Source: an uncultured Granulosicoccaceae bacterium (lineage in GTDB: Bacteria; Pseudomonadota; Gammaproteobacteria; Granulosicoccales; Granulosicoccaceae). Taken from it: DNA of 40,993 nucleotides. Where the stretch lies: the NCBI GenBank assembly GCA_938035945.1, contig CALHOU010000157.1, forward strand, positions 1 to 40,993. Direction: 5' to 3'. The notes beneath the pieces were generated by a model. It saw only the letters and a program-made list of their open reading frames with translations, had not been told where the DNA came from and searched no databases. Positions 24,545-35,313 of the stretch are shown here, piece after piece (position 1 is the stretch's first letter; each line of letters opens with the position of its first letter). A program made the position numbers and the translations under genes.

Positions 24545-25300
24545 GTGAGTGCGCGACAATCATTGGTAGCTGGAAACTGGAAGCTTAACGGCTCGCGGGC
24601 GTCCGCCACAGCTTTGGCAAAAGAGGTGGCTGACGGTGCAGCAGCGCTTTCGTGCGATGTGTTGGTTTGTCCAGGCTTTGCCCATCTGGCTGATGTGCAG
24701 GCCACGTTAGCTGATAGCACGGTGGCACTTGGTGCGCAGAATTGCTCGGTCGAGCCTAGTGGTGCATTCACTGGCGAAGTAGCAGCACCCATGATTGCTG
24801 AATTTGGCGCGCAGTACATCATCGTTGGCCATTCAGAGCGGCGAGCCTTGTTTGGCGAAAGCAGCGCTTTGGTTGCGCAAAAAGCCAAAGCTGTGCAGCA
24901 AGCGGATATGCAGCCTATAGTTTGCGTTGGCGAAACCTTAGAGCAGCGTGAAGCGGGTCAGCTGCAAGCGGTGCTGGACGAGCAATTGGATGCGGTAATC
25001 GATCAGTTGGGTATTGCTGGGCTTGCCCATAGTGTTATTGCTTATGAGCCGGTTTGGGCTATAGGTACTGGCAAATCGGCCACGAGCGCGCAGGCGCAAG
25101 AAGTGCATGCCATGATCCGAGCGAAGTTAGCCGCCTTGGATAGCGAGGTCGCGGCAGGCTTAAGAATTTTATACGGCGGAAGCGTTAAGCCCGACAATGC
25201 GAAAGAGCTGTTTTCGCAGCCAGATATCGATGGCGGTTTGATCGGCGGCGCAGCCTTAGATGCCAAATCATTTTTGGCAATTTGTGCGGCGGCGAGTTAG
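24545..25300 (+). CDS. tpiA: Triosephosphate isomerase
   Basis: 251 aa, GTG start. Catalytic residues visible: Lys13 in AGNWKLNGS, His96 in IVGHSERR, Glu168 in AYEPVWAIGTGKSAT, and phosphate-binding YGGSVKPDN and GGLIGGAAL near the end. It interconverts dihydroxyacetone phosphate and glyceraldehyde-3-phosphate in glycolysis and gluconeogenesis. secG follows 45 nt later on the same strand, a common proteobacterial pair. Confidence 0.98.
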   Translation: MSARQSLVAGNWKLNGSRASATALAKEVADGAAALSCDVLVCPGFAHLADVQATLADSTVALGAQNCSVEPSGAFTGEVAAPMIAEFGAQYIIVGHSERRALFGESSALVAQKAKAVQQADMQPIVCVGETLEQREAGQLQAVLDEQLDAVIDQLGIAGLAHSVIAYEPVWAIGTGKSATSAQAQEVHAMIRAKLAALDSEVAAGLRILYGGSVKPDNAKELFSQPDIDGGLIGGAALDAKSFLAICAAAS

Positions 25301-25345
25301 GCGGCCACAGGGCAATAGCCCGATTAACTATTTTAGAGAGTAAGT

Positions 25346-25738
25346 ATGCAGTCCATAGCGTTAGTGATTCATGTGGCATTGGCCGTTGCCGTTATTGGCT
25401 TGGTGCTCATTCAGCACGGCAAAGGCGCTGAAGCGGGGGCTGCGTTCGGTAGTGGTGCATCATCAACTGTGTTTGGTGCTCGTGGCTCGGCTTCATTCCT
25501 CACGCGAGTTACCACCCTATTGGCCAGCTTGTTCTTCCTTACCAGCCTAACCCTGTTCTATCTTGCTGCCCATCGTGAAGGTGGTATCAGTAGTGTGACG
25601 GATTTGCCTGCATTACAAGAATCGGCTCCAGCGGTTGAATCAGATCTTCCGTCAATCACGCCAAGTGGTGAGGATGTACCTGCAACTACCGGTACAGAAA
25701 GCGATCTGCCTAGCGCACCTGCGCCGAAATCAGAGTAA
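25346..25738 (+). CDS. secG: Protein translocase subunit SecG
   Basis: 130 aa with an AGAGAG ribosome site. Two membrane helices (about 3-22 and 54-74) flank the conserved cytoplasmic loop GAEAGAAFGSGASSTVFGARGSASFLTR. The C-terminal tail (~75-130) is Pro/Ser/Glu-rich and longer than in E. coli (110 aa total). It is the accessory subunit of the SecYEG channel. It sits between tpiA and tRNA-Leu, as in many gammaproteobacteria. Confidence 0.95.
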   Translation: MQSIALVIHVALAVAVIGLVLIQHGKGAEAGAAFGSGASSTVFGARGSASFLTRVTTLLASLFFLTSLTLFYLAAHREGGISSVTDLPALQESAPAVESDLPSITPSGEDVPATTGTESDLPSAPAPKSE

Positions 25739-25753
25739 GTTGAGCTCCCCTCG

Positions 25754-25769
25754 CCGTTACGAGTAACGG
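25754..25769 (+). other. Short hairpin between secG and tRNA-Leu
   Basis: CCGTTAC, GA, GTAACGG: perfect 7-bp inverted repeat, flanked on both sides by TGAGCTC (25741-25747 and 25773-25779). No U-tract. It may be a processing or weak termination signal. Confidence 0.35.
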
Positions 25770-25792
25770 TCATGAGCTCGAATAGTACCCAC

Positions 25793-25877
25793 GCCGACGT
25801 GGTGGAATTGGTAGACACGCTATCTTGAGGGGGTAGTAGCGAAAGCTGTCCCGGTTCGAGTCCGGGCGTCGGCACCA
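25793..25877 (+). tRNA. tRNA-Leu (anticodon GAG)
   Basis: 85 nt. Acceptor arms GCCGACG (25793-25799) and CGTCGGC (25867-25873) pair fully, with encoded ACCA. The anticodon stem CTATC/GGTAG holds loop TTGAGGG, giving anticodon GAG (reads CUC/CUU). The long variable arm expected of leucine tRNA is present and the T-loop TTCGAGT is normal. The position after secG matches leuU of E. coli. Confidence 0.97.
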
Positions 25878-25892
25878 CTAATATTGGTCTAT

Positions 25893-25927
25893 AACCATGG
25901 CACAGGTTTAAATTTGCCATGGTTTTA
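25893..25927 (+). terminator. Probable terminator after tRNA-Leu
   Basis: AACCATGGCA (25893-25902) and TGCCATGGTT (25915-25924), a perfect 10-bp stem with a 12-nt loop starting 16 nt after the tRNA. It is followed by only TTACC, so the U-tract is short. Confidence 0.55.
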
Positions 25928-25995
25928 CCAGCCATCTTTGTTCGAATCTAAACCAAACCATTTTTAATTCGCTTTTTACGCTCGATAGCGCTGTC

Positions 25996-26029
25996 GTGCT
26001 TTGCAAAAAGACGCATGTTTTTGCAGCAC
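25996..26029 (+). promoter_or_regulatory. Hairpin in the region ahead of nuoA
   Basis: GTGC plus TGCAAAAA (26002-26009) pair with TTTTTGCA (26018-26025) plus GCAC: a 12-bp stem with a two-T bulge and an 8-nt loop, 57 nt before nuoA. It could be a terminator for upstream transcription or an attenuator/leader element of the nuo operon, depending on where transcription starts. Confidence 0.4.
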
Positions 26030-26085
26030 AGGTGGTTTTTATCTGCGATAATTGGGGGTTGGGTGCGGCTTTTTCGGAGATCCAA

Positions 26086-26442
26086 ATGCTAGCTAACTAT
26101 TTTCCAGTGTTGCTGTTCATATTGATTGGTATAACTGTCGGTGTGGTGCTGCTCACGGCCGGTCGAGTGATCGGGCCATCCAACCCGGATGTGCAAAAAA
26201 ACTCTCCGTACGAATGTGGCTTTGAAGCATTCGAAGATGCGCGAATGAAGTTCGATGTGCGCTACTACCTGGTTGCCATCCTGTTCATCATTTTTGATTT
26301 GGAAATTGCGTTCCTTGTGCCTTGGGCCGTTGTGCTCGATAGCATCTCAGGCGCTGCATTTGCGGCGATGGCGTTGTTTCTGTTTATCCTCGTTATTGGT
26401 TTTATTTACGAGTGGAAGAAAGGGGCACTTGAGTGGGAATAG
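26086..26442 (+). CDS. nuoA: NADH-quinone oxidoreductase subunit A
   Basis: 118 aa from the ATG at 26086, chosen for its GGAG ribosome site and family length; an in-frame TTG upstream (25996) would add 30 residues. Three membrane helices. The conserved loop [24 protein letters not shown] between helices 1 and 2 contains the cysteine of the quinone-site loop (ND3-like). Membrane arm subunit of complex I and first gene of the 14-gene operon. It overlaps nuoB by 10 nt. Confidence 0.97.
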   Translation: MLANYFPVLLFILIGITVGVVLLTAGRVIGPSNPDVQKNSPYECGFEAFEDARMKFDVRYYLVAILFIIFDLEIAFLVPWAVVLDSISGAAFAAMALFLFILVIGFIYEWKKGALEWE

Positions 26443-26909
26443 AAGGCGTATTGGAAGAGGGGTTTGTTACCACCTCTGCCGACAAGCTGATTAACTGGGC
26501 GCGTACCGGCTCTATGTGGCCGATGACGTTTGGCCTTGCCTGCTGTGCTGTGGAAATGATGCACGCAGGAGCTGCGCGTTATGACCTCGATCGCTTCGGC
26601 GTAATCTTTCGTCCCAGCCCGCGACAATCTGATGTGATGATCGTGGCTGGCACCTTGGTAAATAAGATGGCGCCGGCTTTGCGAAAAGTCTACGACCAAA
26701 TGCCGGACCCGAAATGGGTTATTTCGATGGGCTCATGTGCAAACGGTGGTGGTTACTACCACTATTCCTATGCAGTTGTGCGGGGGTGTGATCGCATCGT
26801 GCCGGTGGATGTGTATGTACCTGGTTGCCCACCCACAGCTGAAGCTTTGTTGTACGGCATTTTACAGCTGCAAAACAAGATTCGTAACACGAACACAATC
26901 GCGCGTTAA
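26433..26909 (+). CDS. nuoB: NADH-quinone oxidoreductase subunit B (N2 cluster)
   Basis: 158 aa, GTG start inside the end of nuoA. The ligands of the terminal [4Fe-4S] cluster N2 are visible: tandem Cys37-Cys38 (GLACCAVEM), Cys102 (MGSCANGGG) and Cys132 ([11 protein letters not shown]). It passes electrons to quinone at the junction of the peripheral and membrane arms, together with NuoD. A 46-nt gap separates it from nuoC. Confidence 0.98.
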   Translation: MGIEGVLEEGFVTTSADKLINWARTGSMWPMTFGLACCAVEMMHAGAARYDLDRFGVIFRPSPRQSDVMIVAGTLVNKMAPALRKVYDQMPDPKWVISMGSCANGGGYYHYSYAVVRGCDRIVPVDVYVPGCPPTAEALLYGILQLQNKIRNTNTIAR

Positions 26910-26955
26910 TAACTTAAAAGAAGCTAATGACGTTGAGAAACCTGAGGAAGACAGC

Positions 26956-27684
26956 ATGAGCTCTAGACCAGAGCAGATGTGCGAACAGTTACAAGCGCTG
27001 TTCCCGGACAACGATTCTATTCATGTTGATATCGATCTAGTCAGCATGTCAGTTGACCCTGCAGATCTGCTTGCGGTTGCAACTGAACTTCGGGACAACC
27101 CACTTTGTGCATTTGCGCAACTAACCGACCTCTGTGGCGTTGACTACGCAACCTATGGTCAAAGCGAATGGTCCACCGATACCGATACCGACGCAAGTTT
27201 TAGTCGTGCGGTTAACGCGTCATCGGTTGGTACACTTACGTTTAATACCGGTGTCGAGCTGCCGAAGCTAAGCCATGCACGCTTTGCAGCGGTAACCCAT
27301 CTGTTGTCGCTTGATCATAACGTACGCTTACGCGTGCAATGCATGGCACCGGATGACGATATCCCTATGGTGCCGTCACTGACATCGATATGGAGTTGTG
27401 CTGATTGGTTTGAACGCGAAGCGTTTGATCTGTTCGGTATCTTGTTTGAAGGTCACAACGACCTGCGTCGTTTACTGACAGACTACGGTTTTACCGGTCA
27501 CCCCTTCCGCAAAGACTTTCCACTGATTGGCAACGTGGAAATGCGTTACGACCCCATTAAAAAGCGCGTGGTATACGAACCGGTATCGATCGAGCCACGT
27601 GTATTAGTACCACGCGTTATTCGTGAAGACAGTCGCTACGAGAGTGGGGAAGTACCTGCCGAGGAAGACGCAAACAATGCCTGA
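26956..27684 (+). CDS. nuoC: NADH-quinone oxidoreductase subunit C
   Basis: 242 aa from the ATG at 26956, which has GAGGA seven nt upstream. The 30-kDa subunit signature is present near the C-terminus: [20 protein letters not shown], then [17 protein letters not shown]. An insertion rich in Thr/Asp lies at about residues 70-85 ([18 protein letters not shown]), longer than in many homologues. It is separate from NuoD, unlike the fused NuoCD of E. coli. It overlaps nuoD by 8 nt. Confidence 0.97.
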   Translation: MSSRPEQMCEQLQALFPDNDSIHVDIDLVSMSVDPADLLAVATELRDNPLCAFAQLTDLCGVDYATYGQSEWSTDTDTDASFSRAVNASSVGTLTFNTGVELPKLSHARFAAVTHLLSLDHNVRLRVQCMAPDDDIPMVPSLTSIWSCADWFEREAFDLFGILFEGHNDLRRLLTDYGFTGHPFRKDFPLIGNVEMRYDPIKKRVVYEPVSIEPRVLVPRVIREDSRYESGEVPAEEDANNA

Positions 27685-28930
27685 GATTCGTAACTACACA
27701 CTAAACTTTGGCCCGCAGCATCCTGCCGCACACGGCGTTCTGCGCTTAGTGCTTGAAATGGATGGTGAGGTTGTAGAACGTGCAGACCCGCACGTTGGCT
27801 TGTTGCATCGTGGTACTGAAAAGTTGGCTGAGAGTAAGCCGTACAACCAAAGCATCGGTTACATGGACAGACTCGATTATGTATCAACCATGTGTAACGA
27901 GCACGGCTATGTACTTGCTATCGAGAAATTACTCGGTATAGAAGTGCCGGAACGTGCGCAATACATTCGCGTGATGTTCGACGAAATCACTCGAGTGCTT
28001 AATCACTTAATGTGGTTAGGCGCGCACGGTCTTGATGTTGGTGCAATGTCTATGTTCTTGTACTGCTTCCGTGAACGTGAAGACTTAATGGATTGCTATG
28101 AAGCCGTGTCTGGCGCGCGTTTACATGCCACTTATTACCGACCGGGCGGTGTTGCACGCGATCTACCAGATCGTATGCCACGTTATGAAGCATCGAAGTG
28201 GCGTAGCGTAGCTAACGCTGAAAAAATGAATAACGCGCGCGACGGTTCCATGCTCGATTTTCTCGAAGACTTCACCAAGCGTTTTCCTGGTTACGTCGAT
28301 GAGTACGAAACCTTGCTTACCGATAACCGTATCTGGAAACAACGTACGGTGGGTATCGGTGTCGTGTCACCTGAGCGTGCTTTGCAACTCGGGTTCACAG
28401 GCGCAATGCTTCGTGGTTCAGGCATAGAGTGGGATTTACGTAAAAAACAACCCTACGAAGTGTATGACCAACTTGACTTTGATATACCCGTGGGCACTAA
28501 CGGTGATAGTTATGACCGTTACCTGGTTCGTGTGGAAGAGATGCGCCAGTCGAATCACATTATCAAACAATGCATTGATTGGTTACGTAAGAATAAAGGT
28601 CCTGTACTAACCGAAGATCATAAAATCGCACCACCACGTCGCGCGGATATGAAAGGTGATATGGAAGCGCTTATTCACCATTTCAAACTGTTCACTGAAG
28701 GTTTTTGTTTACCAGCAGGTGAAGCCTATGCAGCGATTGAACACCCCAAGGGTGAATTTGGTTGCTACCTGATTTCCGATGGTGCGAATAAACCTTACCG
28801 GTTAAAGGTACGCGCACCGGGTTTTGCTCACTTGGCATCGCTCGATGAAATGGCTAAGGGGCACATGTTGTCTGATGTGGTCGCCATCATTGGTACGCAA
28901 GATATCGTGTTTGGTGAAATTGACCGATGA
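27677..28930 (+). CDS. nuoD: NADH-quinone oxidoreductase subunit D
   Basis: 417 aa from the ATG at 27677 ([20 protein letters not shown]), overlapping the nuoC stop. 49-kDa subunit signatures: [26 protein letters not shown] and the C-terminal [11 protein letters not shown]. It forms the quinone-binding pocket with NuoB. GAGGAAG about nine nt upstream is the ribosome site. Confidence 0.98.
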   Translation: MPEIRNYTLNFGPQHPAAHGVLRLVLEMDGEVVERADPHVGLLHRGTEKLAESKPYNQSIGYMDRLDYVSTMCNEHGYVLAIEKLLGIEVPERAQYIRVMFDEITRVLNHLMWLGAHGLDVGAMSMFLYCFREREDLMDCYEAVSGARLHATYYRPGGVARDLPDRMPRYEASKWRSVANAEKMNNARDGSMLDFLEDFTKRFPGYVDEYETLLTDNRIWKQRTVGIGVVSPERALQLGFTGAMLRGSGIEWDLRKKQPYEVYDQLDFDIPVGTNGDSYDRYLVRVEEMRQSNHIIKQCIDWLRKNKGPVLTEDHKIAPPRRADMKGDMEALIHHFKLFTEGFCLPAGEAYAAIEHPKGEFGCYLISDGANKPYRLKVRAPGFAHLASLDEMAKGHMLSDVVAIIGTQDIVFGEIDR

Positions 28931-28976
28931 TCAACATTAAAAACAAAACTGTTCGAAACAGCGGAGGCACAACCGC

Positions 28977-29498
28977 ATGAGTTCACTACCTTCAGATGTG
29001 ACACTGCCCGATCCAGCATCGGTGCTGAGCCAGCATTCCATTGATGAAATCAATGAAGCCATGGCTTTGTTTCCTGACGATCAAAAACAAAGTGCTGTGC
29101 TAGCCGGGCTGCACGTTGCCCAACATCAAAACAAAGGTTTTTTAACCACGGAACTCATGGATGCAGTTGCGGCCATGCTTAAAATGCCACCGATTGCTGT
29201 GTACGAAGTGGCAAGCTTTTATTCGATGTATGAAACCAAACCGGTCGGCCGACACAACGTGGCCATTTGCACCAACATCAGCTGCATGTTGATGGGGTCT
29301 GATTCTATCGTTGAGCACGTTGAAAAGAAGTGTGGCATCAAGCTCGGTGAAAGCACACCCGATGGACGCATCTATTTAAAAGTTGAAGAAGAATGTTTGG
29401 CCGCGTGTGCCGGCGGGCCAATGATGCAAGTTGATCATAAATATCACACCAATCTCACACCTGAAAAGGTTGATGAGATTCTGGATGCACTGGATTAG
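28977..29498 (+). CDS. nuoE: NADH-quinone oxidoreductase subunit E ([2Fe-2S])
   Basis: 173 aa with GGAGG upstream. The thioredoxin-like domain holds the [2Fe-2S] N1a ligands Cys98 and Cys103 (CTNISC) and Cys140 and Cys144 (ECLAAC). EVASFYSMY is family-typical. It forms the NADH-oxidising module with NuoF and NuoG. nuoF begins 13 nt later. Confidence 0.97.
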   Translation: MSSLPSDVTLPDPASVLSQHSIDEINEAMALFPDDQKQSAVLAGLHVAQHQNKGFLTTELMDAVAAMLKMPPIAVYEVASFYSMYETKPVGRHNVAICTNISCMLMGSDSIVEHVEKKCGIKLGESTPDGRIYLKVEEECLAACAGGPMMQVDHKYHTNLTPEKVDEILDALD

Positions 29499-29511
29499 GG
29501 GCGAGTAAAGC

Positions 29512-30813
29512 ATGAGTGTTCCTCCACAGAATCAGGTTTGCTACACAACCTTGCAGTTCGACGAACCGTGGACGTATGAAAACTACCTGAAAACCGGTGG
29601 TTTTAAGGCGCTGCAGAAAATCGTTGATGAAAAGCTATCGCCAGACGATGTCGTTGACATAGTCAAAGCCTCTGGACTACGTGGTCGTGGAGGTGCGGGA
29701 TTTCCTACCGGGTTGAAATGGAGCTTCATGCCAAAAGAGAGCCCACAGAGTTACTTCGTTGTAAATTCTGACGAGTCTGAGCCAGGCACCTGTAAAGATC
29801 GTGATCTTATTCGTTTTAATCCGTTCGCTTTGGTTGAAGGCATGGTGATCGGTTGTTATGCGATTCGCGCAAGTGTTGGTTACAACTACATGCGCGGCGA
29901 ATTTATGGATGAAGTGTATTCGCGTTTTCAATCGGCGCTGAAAAAATCGTACGAAGAAGGTTGGGTTGGCAAAGACATTAAAGGTAGCGGAATCAATATT
30001 GATGTTATTGGTACCTTGGGCGCAGGTGCATACATTTGTGGTGAAGAAACCGCACTGCTTGAATCCCTTGAGGGTAAGAAAGGCCAACCACGTTTTAAGC
30101 CGCCTTTTCCAGCAGGCTATGGTTTGTATGGTAAGCCTACCACCATCAACAATACTGAATCGGTTGCATCTGTACCGGCCATCATTCGAAACGGCCCACA
30201 ATGGTTTGCCGATATGGGCATAGAGAAAGCCGGCGGTCAAAAATGCTTTTCAGTGTCGGGTCATGTTGCCAAGCCCGGTAACTTTGAAATTAATTTGGGC
30301 ACACCGTTCAGCGATTTACTTGAGCTATGCGGTGGCATGAAAGACGGTATTCCGTTGAAAGCTGTTATCCCGGGCGGTTCATCTGTGCCGGTTGTACCAG
30401 GTGATCAAATGATGAAAACCAACATGGACTACGACTCGATTGGTCAAGTGGGTTCTATGCTGGGTTCTGGTGCTGTCATTGTTATGAACGAAACCACTGA
30501 CATGGTGCAAGCACTGCGTCGACTATCGCGTTTTTATTATTCTGAAAGTTGTGGTCAATGTACACCTTGTCGTGAAGGCACAGGTTGGTTGTACCGCATG
30601 CTTACGCGCATTGTTGAAGGCCACGGTATGCCAGAAGATATCGAAAAGCTAGAAGATGTTGCAGGCAAAATAGCTGGTCGTACTATTTGCGCCCTGGGTG
30701 ATGCCGCAGCTATGCCGGTGCAGAGTTTTGTTAAGCACTATCGACACGAATTTGAATACTACATAGAGCACAAGCGCAGCCTCGTCGGCGACAAGCTTGG
30801 TGCTGTAGCTTAA
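29512..30813 (+). CDS. nuoF: NADH-quinone oxidoreductase subunit F (NADH/FMN binding)
   Basis: 433 aa. NADH-binding GRGGAGFPTGLKWSF, FMN-binding GAGAYICGEETALLESLEG, and the N3 [4Fe-4S] ligands Cys347, Cys350, Cys353 (SCGQCTPC) plus Cys393 (RTICALGD). It is the entry point of electrons from NADH to complex I. No signs of damage. Confidence 0.98.
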   Translation: MSVPPQNQVCYTTLQFDEPWTYENYLKTGGFKALQKIVDEKLSPDDVVDIVKASGLRGRGGAGFPTGLKWSFMPKESPQSYFVVNSDESEPGTCKDRDLIRFNPFALVEGMVIGCYAIRASVGYNYMRGEFMDEVYSRFQSALKKSYEEGWVGKDIKGSGINIDVIGTLGAGAYICGEETALLESLEGKKGQPRFKPPFPAGYGLYGKPTTINNTESVASVPAIIRNGPQWFADMGIEKAGGQKCFSVSGHVAKPGNFEINLGTPFSDLLELCGGMKDGIPLKAVIPGGSSVPVVPGDQMMKTNMDYDSIGQVGSMLGSGAVIVMNETTDMVQALRRLSRFYYSESCGQCTPCREGTGWLYRMLTRIVEGHGMPEDIEKLEDVAGKIAGRTICALGDAAAMPVQSFVKHYRHEFEYYIEHKRSLVGDKLGAVA

Positions 30814-30827
30814 GACTTGCAGATACC

Positions 30828-33176
30828 ATGAGCGACGATGACATTCAGATAACGGTAGACGGCCAACCGCTTACAGCAAAGCGTGGTCAGATGCTAATTG
30901 AAGTAACCGATGCAGCCGGCATTGATGTGCCGCGTTTCTGTTATCACAAGAAACTCTCAGTGGCAGCTAACTGCCGCATGTGTTTGGTTGAAGTTGAAAA
31001 AGCACCCAAACCATTGCCTGCATGTGCAACACCTGTCATGCCTGACATGGTGGTAAAAACGAAATCAAAATTAGCCCGTGAAGCGCAACAGGGCACGATG
31101 GAGTTTTTACTGATTAATCATCCGCTCGATTGCCCCATCTGTGACCAAGGTGGTGAATGTGAATTGCAAGATGTCGCCATGGGTTATGGCGGTAGTGCAT
31201 CGCAATACACCGAGGGCAAGCGTGTTGTCATGGATAAATACATCGGTCCGCTAATCGCCACAGAAATGACACGATGCATCCACTGCACGCGCTGTGTTCG
31301 TTTCGGTGAAGAGATTGCCGGCATTCGCGAACTCGGTGCAACGGGTCGTGGTGAGCAAGTTCGTATCGGCACGTACATTGAAAAGTCGGTTGTTAGTGAA
31401 GTTTCTGGCAACGTTATCGATATATGCCCGGTAGGTGCGTTAACGGCGCGACCATCACGTTATAGCGCGCGCTCTTGGGAACTAAACCAAGCGCCAAGCG
31501 TGTCACCGCACGACAGTGTTGGTGCAAATGTGTTTGTACACTTAGACGGTAACAAAGTGAATCGTGTTATCCCACGTGATAACGAAGCGGTTAATGAAGT
31601 CTGGATTGCTGATCGTGATCGCTTTAGTTATCAGGGTTTGGGTAACAGCGACCGTGTGACCAAACCCATGGTAAGAGTGGGTAACGAATTGGTTGAATCA
31701 GATTGGTCAGCGGCACTTGAGAAAGCCACTGAAATCTTAAAGGCTGCTGGTAGCGATCTTGGTGTGCTTGCATCTGCCTCGCTTCCAGTAGAAGAGTTGT
31801 TTGTAACGCAAAAGCTTGCCCGTGCGATGGGCACATTGAACATCGATCACCGGCTTGGACAGAGTGATTTCAGTGCGCAAGAGCAAAGCCCCGTTATGCC
31901 GTGGTTGGGCATGCAGCTTACGGATTTAGAGACCTTGGATTCAGCACTGCTTGTTGGTTCTAATATTCGTAAAGACCAGCCGATTGCTGCTTTGCGTTTG
32001 CGAAAGTCTGCGCTTAAAGGTGGCAAGATCAGTTTTATAAACCCGAAAACATTTGCGCTGCATTTCGATGCGTACGAGCTTATAACTGCACGCTTCGATT
32101 ACATGGTTGAACAACTTGCTTGTGTAGCCAGCGCCGCTGGTGCTGACATATCAGGTTTAGACAAAGCACCAATGTTCAATGTGACCGAACAACATCAGCG
32201 TATTGCTGATGCATTAAAAGACGGTGAAAGATCGGCCGTTGTACTGGGCAATATCGCCGTTCAGCACCCAGCTTTTGCACAATTACAGTACTTGGCTGGC
32301 AAGCTAAGTGTTGCCACAGGCGCTACCTTCTCGATGTTGCCGGAGCGTGGTAACACCGCTGGTGCATGGCTCACAGGTGTGTTACCTCACCGTTTAGCAG
32401 GTGGTAAAGCTGCATCAAAAAGTGGTCTAAACGCACACGAAATGTTGGAAAAGCCATTGAAGCACTACTTGTTAGTGGGTGTTGAGCTTGAATTCGATGC
32501 GGCTAATCCTGCACAAGCTGTTAAATCTCTATCCGATGCTGATGGCGTTGTTAGTATCAGTGCATTTTTAAGTGATAGTTTGCGCGAACATGCAGATGTT
32601 GTGTTGCCAATGGCCACTTTCCCAGAGAGTTATGGCACCTACGTGAATGCAACCGGTAATTGGCAAACCGCCAAGGGTGCAAGCTTAGCGCCGGGGGATG
32701 CGCGTCCGGTGTGGAAAATCATGCGAGTGTTAGCCGAAGCCCAAGAGCTTGCAGGGTTTGGTTATGAAAGCCCGGAGGAGCTAACCCGAGAAGCGCAACA
32801 GACGTGCAGTTCAATTGAATTGAATAATCTCACGGACATGCAAGGTGTTACCTATACTGCACATTCTAATGATGCATTGATGCGTGCCGGTGAAACCCCA
32901 ATTTACGCGACAGACCCTTTGGTGCGGCGTTCAATACCCTTACAAAAATCGGCTGATGGCAAACAAGCCTTTGCTTCAATGTCACAAGCTGAGCTGGAAC
33001 GTGCAGGCGTTGCTGATGGCGATAAGGTGAAGGTCAAGCAGGGCGGGGGTGCAGCCACGCTGACTGCGAAGTTGGATAATGGGGTACCAGCAGGTTGTGT
33101 TTGGGTACCAACAGGTATTCCGGAAACGCAGGCGCTCGGTGAAGTGTTTGCAGCGGTAGAGGTGTCAAAAGCATGA
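30828..33176 (+). CDS. nuoG: NADH-quinone oxidoreductase subunit G
   Basis: 782 aa. The N-terminal [2Fe-2S] site has Cys38, Cys49, Cys52 and Cys66. The unusual N5 cluster is coordinated by His98 with Cys102, Cys105 and Cys111 ([14 protein letters not shown]). A third site, N4, uses Cys150, Cys153, Cys156 and Cys200. The rest is a molybdopterin-oxidoreductase-like domain that no longer binds the cofactor, with a C-terminal extension from about residue 690 that aligns with the molydopterin-binding end. I see no N7 cysteine cluster between 205 and 260. It overlaps nuoH by four nt (ATGA). Confidence 0.97.
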   Translation: MSDDDIQITVDGQPLTAKRGQMLIEVTDAAGIDVPRFCYHKKLSVAANCRMCLVEVEKAPKPLPACATPVMPDMVVKTKSKLAREAQQGTMEFLLINHPLDCPICDQGGECELQDVAMGYGGSASQYTEGKRVVMDKYIGPLIATEMTRCIHCTRCVRFGEEIAGIRELGATGRGEQVRIGTYIEKSVVSEVSGNVIDICPVGALTARPSRYSARSWELNQAPSVSPHDSVGANVFVHLDGNKVNRVIPRDNEAVNEVWIADRDRFSYQGLGNSDRVTKPMVRVGNELVESDWSAALEKATEILKAAGSDLGVLASASLPVEELFVTQKLARAMGTLNIDHRLGQSDFSAQEQSPVMPWLGMQLTDLETLDSALLVGSNIRKDQPIAALRLRKSALKGGKISFINPKTFALHFDAYELITARFDYMVEQLACVASAAGADISGLDKAPMFNVTEQHQRIADALKDGERSAVVLGNIAVQHPAFAQLQYLAGKLSVATGATFSMLPERGNTAGAWLTGVLPHRLAGGKAASKSGLNAHEMLEKPLKHYLLVGVELEFDAANPAQAVKSLSDADGVVSISAFLSDSLREHADVVLPMATFPESYGTYVNATGNWQTAKGASLAPGDARPVWKIMRVLAEAQELAGFGYESPEELTREAQQTCSSIELNNLTDMQGVTYTAHSNDALMRAGETPIYATDPLVRRSIPLQKSADGKQAFASMSQAELERAGVADGDKVKVKQGGGAATLTAKLDNGVPAGCVWVPTGIPETQALGEVFAAVEVSKA

Positions 33177-34189
33177 TTGATTCCATCCTGCATTTACTTT
33201 GGACGGTGATAAAGATTGTCGCCATACTGTTGCCGCTGATTATCAGTGTTGCTTATCTCACACTGGCTGAACGAAAAGTTATTGGCGCGATGCAAGTTCG
33301 TGTTGGTCCTAACCGCGTTGGCTGGAAAGGTTTGGGTCAACCGTTTGCGGATATGTTCAAACTGATGACCAAAGAAGTCATCATCCCAACCAATTCATCG
33401 CGCTTTCTATTTTTAACAGCACCGATATTGTCGTTGGCTCCGGCGCTGGCTGCGTGGGCGGTGGTGCCATTTGATGATGGTTTGGTGCTAGCTGATTTGA
33501 ACGCCGGCTTACTCTATATTCTAGCGATGACATCGATTGGTGTTTACGGTGTCATCATTGCCGGTTGGGCATCGAATTCCAAATACGCCTTTCTGGGGGC
33601 GATGCGTTCAGCTGCGCAAATTGTTGCCTACGAAATTGCGATGGGCTTTGCGTTGATTGGTGTGTTGATGGTTGCTGGTAGTTTGAACCTTGGCGATATT
33701 GTTCGCGCCCAAAGTGGCGGTTTCTTTAGCTGGTTTTTAATTCCGCTGCTACCACTAGCGGTTGTTTACTTTATATCGGGAGTTGCCGAAACGAATCGTG
33801 CACCGTTTGATGTGGCAGAAGGCGAATCAGAAATTGTTGCCGGCTTCCACGTTGACTATTCTGGTATGGCGTTCGCGGTTTTCTTCTTGGCCGAATACGC
33901 CAACATGATAATGATCGCCGCCTTAACCGCCATCATGTTTTTAGGTGGCTGGTTGTCGCCAATCGATGGTTTTGGCGACGGTATACACTGGTTTTTGATC
34001 AAAACTGCATTCTGCTTGTTTTTGTTTCTTTGGTTTCGCGCCACTTTCCCGCGCTATCGCTACGATCAGATCATGCGCCTGGGTTGGAAAATATTTATTC
34101 CGGTAACTATTGTCTGGATTGCGGTTGTCGGCTTCGCCGTGTATTTCGAACTGGGCCCTTGGTTCCAAATACGCGCTAACGGAATTTAA
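33173..34189 (+). CDS. nuoH: NADH-quinone oxidoreductase subunit H
   Basis: 338 aa with about eight membrane helices. Conserved [19 protein letters not shown] between the first helices, and [20 protein letters not shown] in the quinone-channel loop. ND1-like subunit that anchors the peripheral arm to the membrane arm. Its start overlaps the nuoG stop. Confidence 0.98.
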   Translation: MIDSILHLLWTVIKIVAILLPLIISVAYLTLAERKVIGAMQVRVGPNRVGWKGLGQPFADMFKLMTKEVIIPTNSSRFLFLTAPILSLAPALAAWAVVPFDDGLVLADLNAGLLYILAMTSIGVYGVIIAGWASNSKYAFLGAMRSAAQIVAYEIAMGFALIGVLMVAGSLNLGDIVRAQSGGFFSWFLIPLLPLAVVYFISGVAETNRAPFDVAEGESEIVAGFHVDYSGMAFAVFFLAEYANMIMIAALTAIMFLGGWLSPIDGFGDGIHWFLIKTAFCLFLFLWFRATFPRYRYDQIMRLGWKIFIPVTIVWIAVVGFAVYFELGPWFQIRANGI

Positions 34190-34191
34190 TC

Positions 34192-34683
34192 ATGACTGGT
34201 TCATTAAAAGATTACGTCAAAACGTTTGCGCTTTGGGAATTGCTCAAAGGCATGAGTTTAACCGGCAAGTACTTTGTCTCTAAAGGCATCACGATTCAAT
34301 ACCCGGAAGAGAAGACGCCGCAGTCCCATCGTTTCCGTGGTTTACACGCGCTTCGTCGCTACCCGAATGGGGAAGAGCGTTGCATCGCCTGTAAATTGTG
34401 CGAAGCCGTTTGTCCGGCCTTGGCCATCACGATTGATTCCGAACAGCGCGATGACAACACACGCCGTACAACGCGTTACGACATTGATTTATTCAAGTGT
34501 ATTTTTTGTGGATTTTGCGAAGAGGCGTGTCCTGTCGATTCAATCGTTGAAACGCGCATCTTTGAATACCACTTCGAAAATCGCGGTGAACAAATAATGA
34601 CGAAGGACAAGCTACTTGCCATTGGCGACAAGTATGAAGATCAGATCGCGGCTGATCGTGCCGCCGATTCGGCTTTTCGTTAG
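34192..34683 (+). CDS. nuoI: NADH-quinone oxidoreductase subunit I (two [4Fe-4S])
   Basis: 163 aa. Two ferredoxin motifs: Cys64/67/70/74 ([11 protein letters not shown]) and Cys103/106/109/113 ([11 protein letters not shown]), giving clusters N6a and N6b. The length and the [14 protein letters not shown] form resemble the TYKY subunit of alphaproteobacteria and mitochondria. It carries electrons from NuoG toward N2. Confidence 0.98.
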   Translation: MTGSLKDYVKTFALWELLKGMSLTGKYFVSKGITIQYPEEKTPQSHRFRGLHALRRYPNGEERCIACKLCEAVCPALAITIDSEQRDDNTRRTTRYDIDLFKCIFCGFCEEACPVDSIVETRIFEYHFENRGEQIMTKDKLLAIGDKYEDQIAADRAADSAFR

Positions 34684-34689
34684 GGGGCT

Positions 34690-35295
34690 ATGGTGAATTT
34701 CGAACTGTTCGTTTTTTACGTCTTTGCCGCCATTCTGGTCTTTTCAGCGTCGCGGGTTATCACTGTACGAAACCCTGTTTTCGCGGCCATGTTTCTGGTG
34801 CTCACGTTTTTCACGTGCGCTGGCATCTGGCTGTTGCTCGAAGCGGAATTTTTAGCCATCACCCTGGTACTTGTTTACGTAGGTGCTGTGATGGTGTTGT
34901 TTTTGTTCGTAGTCATGATGCTTGACGTTAACGTGGAACCGGGACGCGAGGGCTTTGTAAGTTACTTGCCGGTGGGTTTGTTGGTCGGTGCAATTATGCT
35001 GATCGAGATGATCTTCCTGATCACACAACGTTACTTTAAGAGCGAGAATTTTCCGCCTCCGGCGCGCGCCGCTGAGGATGTGAGCAATACCAAAGAGTTG
35101 GGACGTTTGCTCTATAGCGAATACCTGTTCCAATTTGAAATCGCTGCAATCATATTGCTGGTGGCGATTGTGGCCGCCATTGCACTCACTATGCGACGCC
35201 GACCAGACACAAAATACCAAAAGCCATCTGAACAGATTGGCGTCACTAAAGCTGAGCGTTTGCGTGTTGTGCAAATGCCTTCTGAAAAACGCTAA
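34690..35295 (+). CDS. nuoJ: NADH-quinone oxidoreductase subunit J
   Basis: 201 aa. ND6-like membrane protein with about five helices; helix 3 carries the conserved LVYVGAVMVLFLFVVMML with the pi-bulge Tyr/Gly region. A cytoplasmic C-terminal tail (RRRPDTKYQKPSEQ) follows. It starts six nt after nuoI. Confidence 0.97.
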   Translation: MVNFELFVFYVFAAILVFSASRVITVRNPVFAAMFLVLTFFTCAGIWLLLEAEFLAITLVLVYVGAVMVLFLFVVMMLDVNVEPGREGFVSYLPVGLLVGAIMLIEMIFLITQRYFKSENFPPPARAAEDVSNTKELGRLLYSEYLFQFEIAAIILLVAIVAAIALTMRRRPDTKYQKPSEQIGVTKAERLRVVQMPSEKR

Positions 35296-35313
35296 GGGCT
35301 GGAATTACATAAC

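Noticed and set aside
29677..30240. 187-codon minus-strand ORF within nuoF
   Set aside because: Antisense to intact, motif-rich nuoF; no ribosome site or family resemblance.
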